Shown here: positions 21,519-24,821 of the stretch, piece by piece | How the letters are laid out: every line of letters begins with the position of its first letter | Numbering within the stretch: the first letter of the stretch is position 1 | From: Glomus cerebriforme | Lineage: Eukaryota > Glomeromycota > Glomeromycetes > Glomerales > Glomeraceae | Assembly: GCA_003550305.1 (NCBI GenBank) | Contig: QKYT01000458.1 | Location: forward strand, 20,772 to 45,592 | DNA length: 24,821 bases | Reading direction: 5' to 3' | The notes under the pieces: generated by a model | What the model saw: only the letters and a program-made list of their open reading frames with translations | What the model was told of the DNA's origin: nothing | Database searches by the model: none | Translations under genes and position numbers: made by a program

Positions 21519-21840
21519 TAATATAAATTCTGGATCAATATTCTCTAAACTCGCTGTCGTGCTTTGCTATCTCGGCGAGAACGACCCGACAGTCTGATTT
21601 AATACTGGGCTTCTGGCAGGAGGTCCCAGAAAAAGTCTATTTTACCACTTTCAGGTGATAGCATTGAAAAAATTTTTCTCACCCAAAACGAGTATGCGAA
21701 TGGAACTTAGAGGTTCTGAATTCTCGTCTCATGATTGTTATGAATGGATCTAAAAGATTTTGATTTGGAAAACGTTTGATATTTGGTAAAGACTTCGAAG
21801 ATATCATACATTTAATAAATAATTTGTAAATTTAATAATT
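21519..21840. repeat. Less AT-rich block, probable dispersed repeat
   Basis: This block is visibly less AT-rich than the rest, for example TCGGCGAGAACGACCCGACAG (about 21572-21592), GGGCTTCTGGCAGGAGGTCCC (about 21607-21627) and ACGAGTATGCGAATGGAAC (about 21688). It has no open frame of note and sits beside a TIR element, ending in a poly-T run near 21838-21851. Composition and position suggest an old mobile-element copy. The copy number cannot be tested here. Confidence 0.35.
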
Positions 21841-22027
21841 TTTTTTTTTTTGGTTTTTGCATTTGCCACATTGTCACACACCCTACTCAAAAACTGTTAT
21901 GGTGACATAATCACTAATGACAAAAAAATATGCAGGAATAATATGAGAATGGTTTCACCACACAACATAATTGTCGTGCTACGCAACAAATTTATTTAAG
22001 CCACAAAAAAATAATCATGCATATAAT
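21841..22027. other. Short non-coding stretch
   Basis: Poly-T followed by AT-rich sequence containing scattered CACA-rich segments. Nothing recognisable is seen. Confidence 0.4.
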
Positions 22028-22967
22028 TTAAATTTGCATCTAAGCCACTTTTTTGGCAACTAAAAAAAGAAAAACATGGTCACGCACCACAAACACCGCA
22101 ATACTTACAAGATATTCTTGTTCGAAATGAAAATGGAAAGGTTGCGGTTGAAAAAGCACATGAAGTATGTTTATATGTTCAAATAGCACACTACATATTA
22201 AAAAAGTGCAATTGATAAGGTAACATTAGTTAACATACAGTATCTCTTTTGTATATGAAACAAAAAGGTTCAAAGTGTACTTTTTTTTTTTTAGAAATAC
22301 GTGCATTATCATTATTAATTATTGTACATCATCCCTGAAAAAAAAAAATTTATGAGTCAAATAATTTCCATGATTCGATGTTCAAAATTCCGTAAGTGGG
22401 AATACAAACATGGATTTACTTTTCATTATTGTTCCAAAAAAGGCAAGTTATTTGATCATAATACGAACAAATTGTATTTCGAACTCCGACATTAATTAGG
22501 TTTTTATTCATGCAATCTTTCATGCGTGTTTGCATTTTAAAAGTGATTATGCAGTGTTCTTTCTTTTAATTCGTAAAATGTACTTTAATAATAATAAAAG
22601 ATTTTTAGATTTTCAAATAGAAGTATATAGCGTAACTAAATCTTTAAATTTTATTATTTCATTTATGGATATTTTTAATTTTACTCTTTTTAAGTTATAA
22701 TATTTCATTTCACCCCTAATTAAATACTATTATTTTTCAAATTCTTTACAGATGGAGACAGCCGAAAATATATTCAGATCAACTCGGAACAAACGGATAA
22801 CTATTAAAGCAATTAAGTTTAAACCAATCAAAAATTTAACCAATCAAATTCCATGGTTTAATATGGTTGACAGTTTCAGTCTTAACATGCACGATCGGGG
22901 TGTAAAATTTAAAGTTACACTTGACGTAAGCAAAAATAAAATCACATTCCGGGTTTCCGTATTTTAA
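22028..22967 (+). CDS. Tentative exons of an unrecognised gene
   Basis: A plus-strand frame opens after a stop near 22027 and contains HGHAPQTPQYLQDILVRNEN followed by GKVAVEKAHE, then a consensus donor GTATGT at 22165. A second open stretch, 22752-22967 (METAENIFRSTRNKR ... ITFRVSVF, stop TAA), follows a good acceptor (TTTCAAATTCTTTACAG). Joining 22164 to 22752 keeps phase 0. However, that intron would be 587 nt, far longer than the 55-125 nt seen elsewhere in the window, so the two may belong to different genes or have unseen exons between them. No start codon is assigned. The rest of the span (22165-22751) shows no other gene. No family recognised; it could be a decayed gene. Confidence 0.3.
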
Positions 22968-23286
22968 ATTCCGTAAATATGTAAACATCAGCAGTATTAT
23001 TTACTTATATATATATATAACATTTACACAAAATTAATTATTTACATATCTATTATTTTAATTGTCTATAATTTATTCAAAAAAAAAAAACGAATAAAAA
23101 ATTAGCCAAATAGAATAAATAATATCACTTTAAAATTATTAAATTATTGATATATTACTAAAATTACTAAAATTGTAAGACAGAAGTTAAAATTTAGTGA
23201 AATTTCCTTGTTGTTGTTGCATTGATCCTCTTCTTATAATATCGTAAAATTAGAATTTTAGGTAGAATTCGTATTAAAATAAGGAT
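22968..23286. other. 3' flank of gene B, no gene seen
   Basis: 319 nt of very AT-rich sequence with a TA microsatellite (about 23008-23020) and poly-A. It lies between the end of the tentative plus-strand gene and the end of gene B, two converging 3' ends. Confidence 0.45.
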
Positions 23287-24770
23287 CTATTCTTTAAAAT
23301 CTAAATTGTTCCTATCGTTCTTTCGAATTCCGTCTAAATATTGTACATCAACAACATATTCTTGTAAAAATAATTCTAAACTATCAATCCTTGATAGAAT
23401 CAATTCATTTTGCTTAGCTAAAGGAAGATCAGCATAATGGTTTTGAGCATGATTTATAGGTGAAGGATTTAATGTATCGAAAAATGGAATGGCTGGCAAA
23501 ACAACTCTAAGCTTTTTTTGCGTTACACGAGAAAATCCACAACAATATGACTGTACAATTCCCCATGGTCGTAATGTGTCTGCACCTAAATAAAGTAAAA
23601 GAACAAAAGAATACACATATATATCAATTTAAATTATTAATATTATTTATAAAAAAATAACAAGCAAATAAAATCTTACCAAATAGAAATGCATATACCG
23701 CTGCTGCTAATCCCCACGCTCCACCTATTAAACCCAATCCACTTAAGTACTGTATATAAAGAATTTACAATTACAAATTTCATAAGTAAAAAAAAACAAT
23801 AATCTAAAAATATTAACAAATAAGACAATACTTACTGTATGTGTTCTTATTAAGAAGAAGAAAAATCAATGTTTTATTAGTAAAATTAAGAATTGACACA
23901 ACAATTTAATGTTCTAAATTTCGCCAAATTGCAATTACCTAACTTCTCTATCGACTTGAACGAGATTAGTGCTCTTAGGTCTTATATCAATTTTCATTAA
24001 ATTGTTCAAATTATTGTTTAATGGACCTCCAACTAAATAATAATAATAATGAACTTAATAAATCAAATAAATTTGTAATATGACCAATCAAAAAAATGAC
24101 TTACGTAAAGAAGATGAAATACTTGGTTTTTGTTCATAAGTTGGAGGAACACCAAAATCATTCATCCAACTTGGTTTTATAAGTTCTCTAATTACACGAG
24201 AATATGAAAATTCATAAGTCTACAAAAAATGGCTCGTTGTTAGTAATCTTAATGCACGATACATTCTTTTTATTAAAAGAATTCTTACCTGTCCCGGCTC
24301 TAATGTATATCGATTCATTGTAAAAATTGATTTATCATATGAAGATGAATAATCCATAATAAATTCTAGTATATAAAATTTGAAATTTATAAAAATTTAT
24401 TTATATAGTTTTAATTACGATTCTTTTAATCATACCTGAATCAAAAGCTACCAAGTTTATTTGCGATGGTTTCTCAAGCGTAATTTTTTCATAAATATTA
24501 AAATACATAGTTATAGCTAATAATTTTTCATCAAATAAAACATTTGGTGACGGAAAATAATTTGACGAATAAATTTGGTTTTCCGTATCAAAAAACTCTG
24601 ATGTGTCTTCTGGTGCACATTCTATCATTTTAACATCATCATTCAACGCTGGAAAAAATATGTAAATTAATGGATGTTTTTTTTATTAATTTTTTTCTCA
24701 TAAAAATACTTACAATAAAATTCGACACAATTCGAGATGCTGTGATTAAGACTACTACTAAAATGCAAAT
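23287..24770 (-). CDS. Gene B: paralogue of gene A, two-transmembrane protein family, 5' exon outside window
   Basis: Exons on the minus strand: complement(join(23287..23585, 23680..23749, 23836..23845, 23939..24032, 24105..24219, 24289..24365, 24436..24648, 24714..24770)). These give 310 residues and correspond one-to-one to exons 2-9 of gene A, with identical phases and nearly identical exon sizes. The first exon, holding the start codon and TM1, is beyond 24821. Shared blocks include PSWMNDFGVPPTYEQKP, YLSGLGLIGGAWGL (TM2), KPWG.VQSYCCGFS and SLELFLQEYVVDV. The extracellular-type domain is much more diverged. Gene B stops after ...NLDFKE and lacks the Ser/Gln-rich tail of gene A. Nothing in the visible part suggests inactivation. 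Function unknown. Confidence 0.8.
23836..23845 (-). other. 10-nt coding microexon of gene B
   Basis: The same ten bases as the gene A microexon, with AG acceptor at 23846-23847 and GTAAGTATT donor on the minus strand. The phase on both sides is the same. The upstream intron differs in sequence between the two genes, so the microexon is conserved rather than part of a recently copied block. Confidence 0.85.
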
Positions 24771-24772
24771 CT

Positions 24773-24804
24773 ATAATATTTTTTTTTTAAAAAAAAAATA
24801 TTAT
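24773..24804. repeat. 32-bp perfect AT palindrome
   Basis: ATAATA-T10-A10-TATTAT reads identically on both strands. It lies in the intron just upstream of exon 2 of gene B, overlapping its acceptor region. Similar T10-A10 palindromes lie in a BET4-type intron (18680-18699) and near the kelch promoter (7050-7070). Confidence 0.7.
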
Positions 24805-24821
24805 TTAAATCCATAATTTAG

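Noticed and set aside
21600..21740. Possible tRNA-derived SINE with A/B boxes (TGGCAGGAGG and GGTTCTGAATTC)
   Set aside because: Neither box fits the consensus without an insertion or deletion, and no tRNA cloverleaf could be drawn.

Overview
The window looks like nuclear DNA of an early-diverging fungus, most likely an arbuscular mycorrhizal Glomeromycotina species such as Rhizophagus. The grounds are very AT-rich DNA, genes split by many short introns (about 55-125 nt, GTA/GTR donors, one perfect TACTAAC branch site), an F-box/leucine-rich protein and a signal-peptide kelch membrane protein of the kinds expanded there, and a clearly eukaryotic Rab geranylgeranyltransferase alpha subunit. 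Species assignment is inference. No tRNA, rRNA, CRISPR or bacterial operon structure was seen.

Layout. Bases 1-189 (+) are the 3' end of a gene. From 190 to 2130 there is no convincing gene, but bZIP-type motifs cluster there. Three genes follow on the minus strand: a two-exon protein with a helical N-terminal half resembling domain I of delta-endotoxins and a jacalin-like lectin C-terminal half (2131-3581); an F-box protein (3928-4959); and a five-exon kelch type I membrane protein (5315-6985). On the plus strand are a nine-exon two-transmembrane protein of unknown function (7637-9678, 'gene A') and a 13-exon, 1845-residue ankyrin protein whose N-terminal part carries nucleotidyltransferase-like GG...DxD...D signatures (10941-17414). 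Converging on it is the nine-exon BET4-type prenyltransferase alpha subunit (17639-19400, minus), whose first coding exon is only the ATG.

From 19.4 to 23.2 kb the sequence is accessory-like: a two-exon gene fragment (20919-21151, minus), a 42-bp-stem hairpin (21179-21265), a ~250-bp terminal-inverted-repeat element (21269-21518), a less AT-rich probable repeat (about 21519-21840), and two possible exons of an unrecognised plus-strand gene (22028-22967). The window closes with 'gene B' (23287-24770, minus, 5' exon outside), an inverted paralogue of gene A with the same exon phases, including the same 10-nt microexon.

The genes do not form an obvious pathway. The observations most worth a second look are the endotoxin-like/lectin protein, the inverted A/B pair with its microexon and islands of perfect nucleotide identity, the nucleotidyltransferase-like ankyrin protein, and the wobble-paired hairpin. 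All splice models were derived by eye from phase, splice consensus and comparison between paralogues; no transcript data were available.
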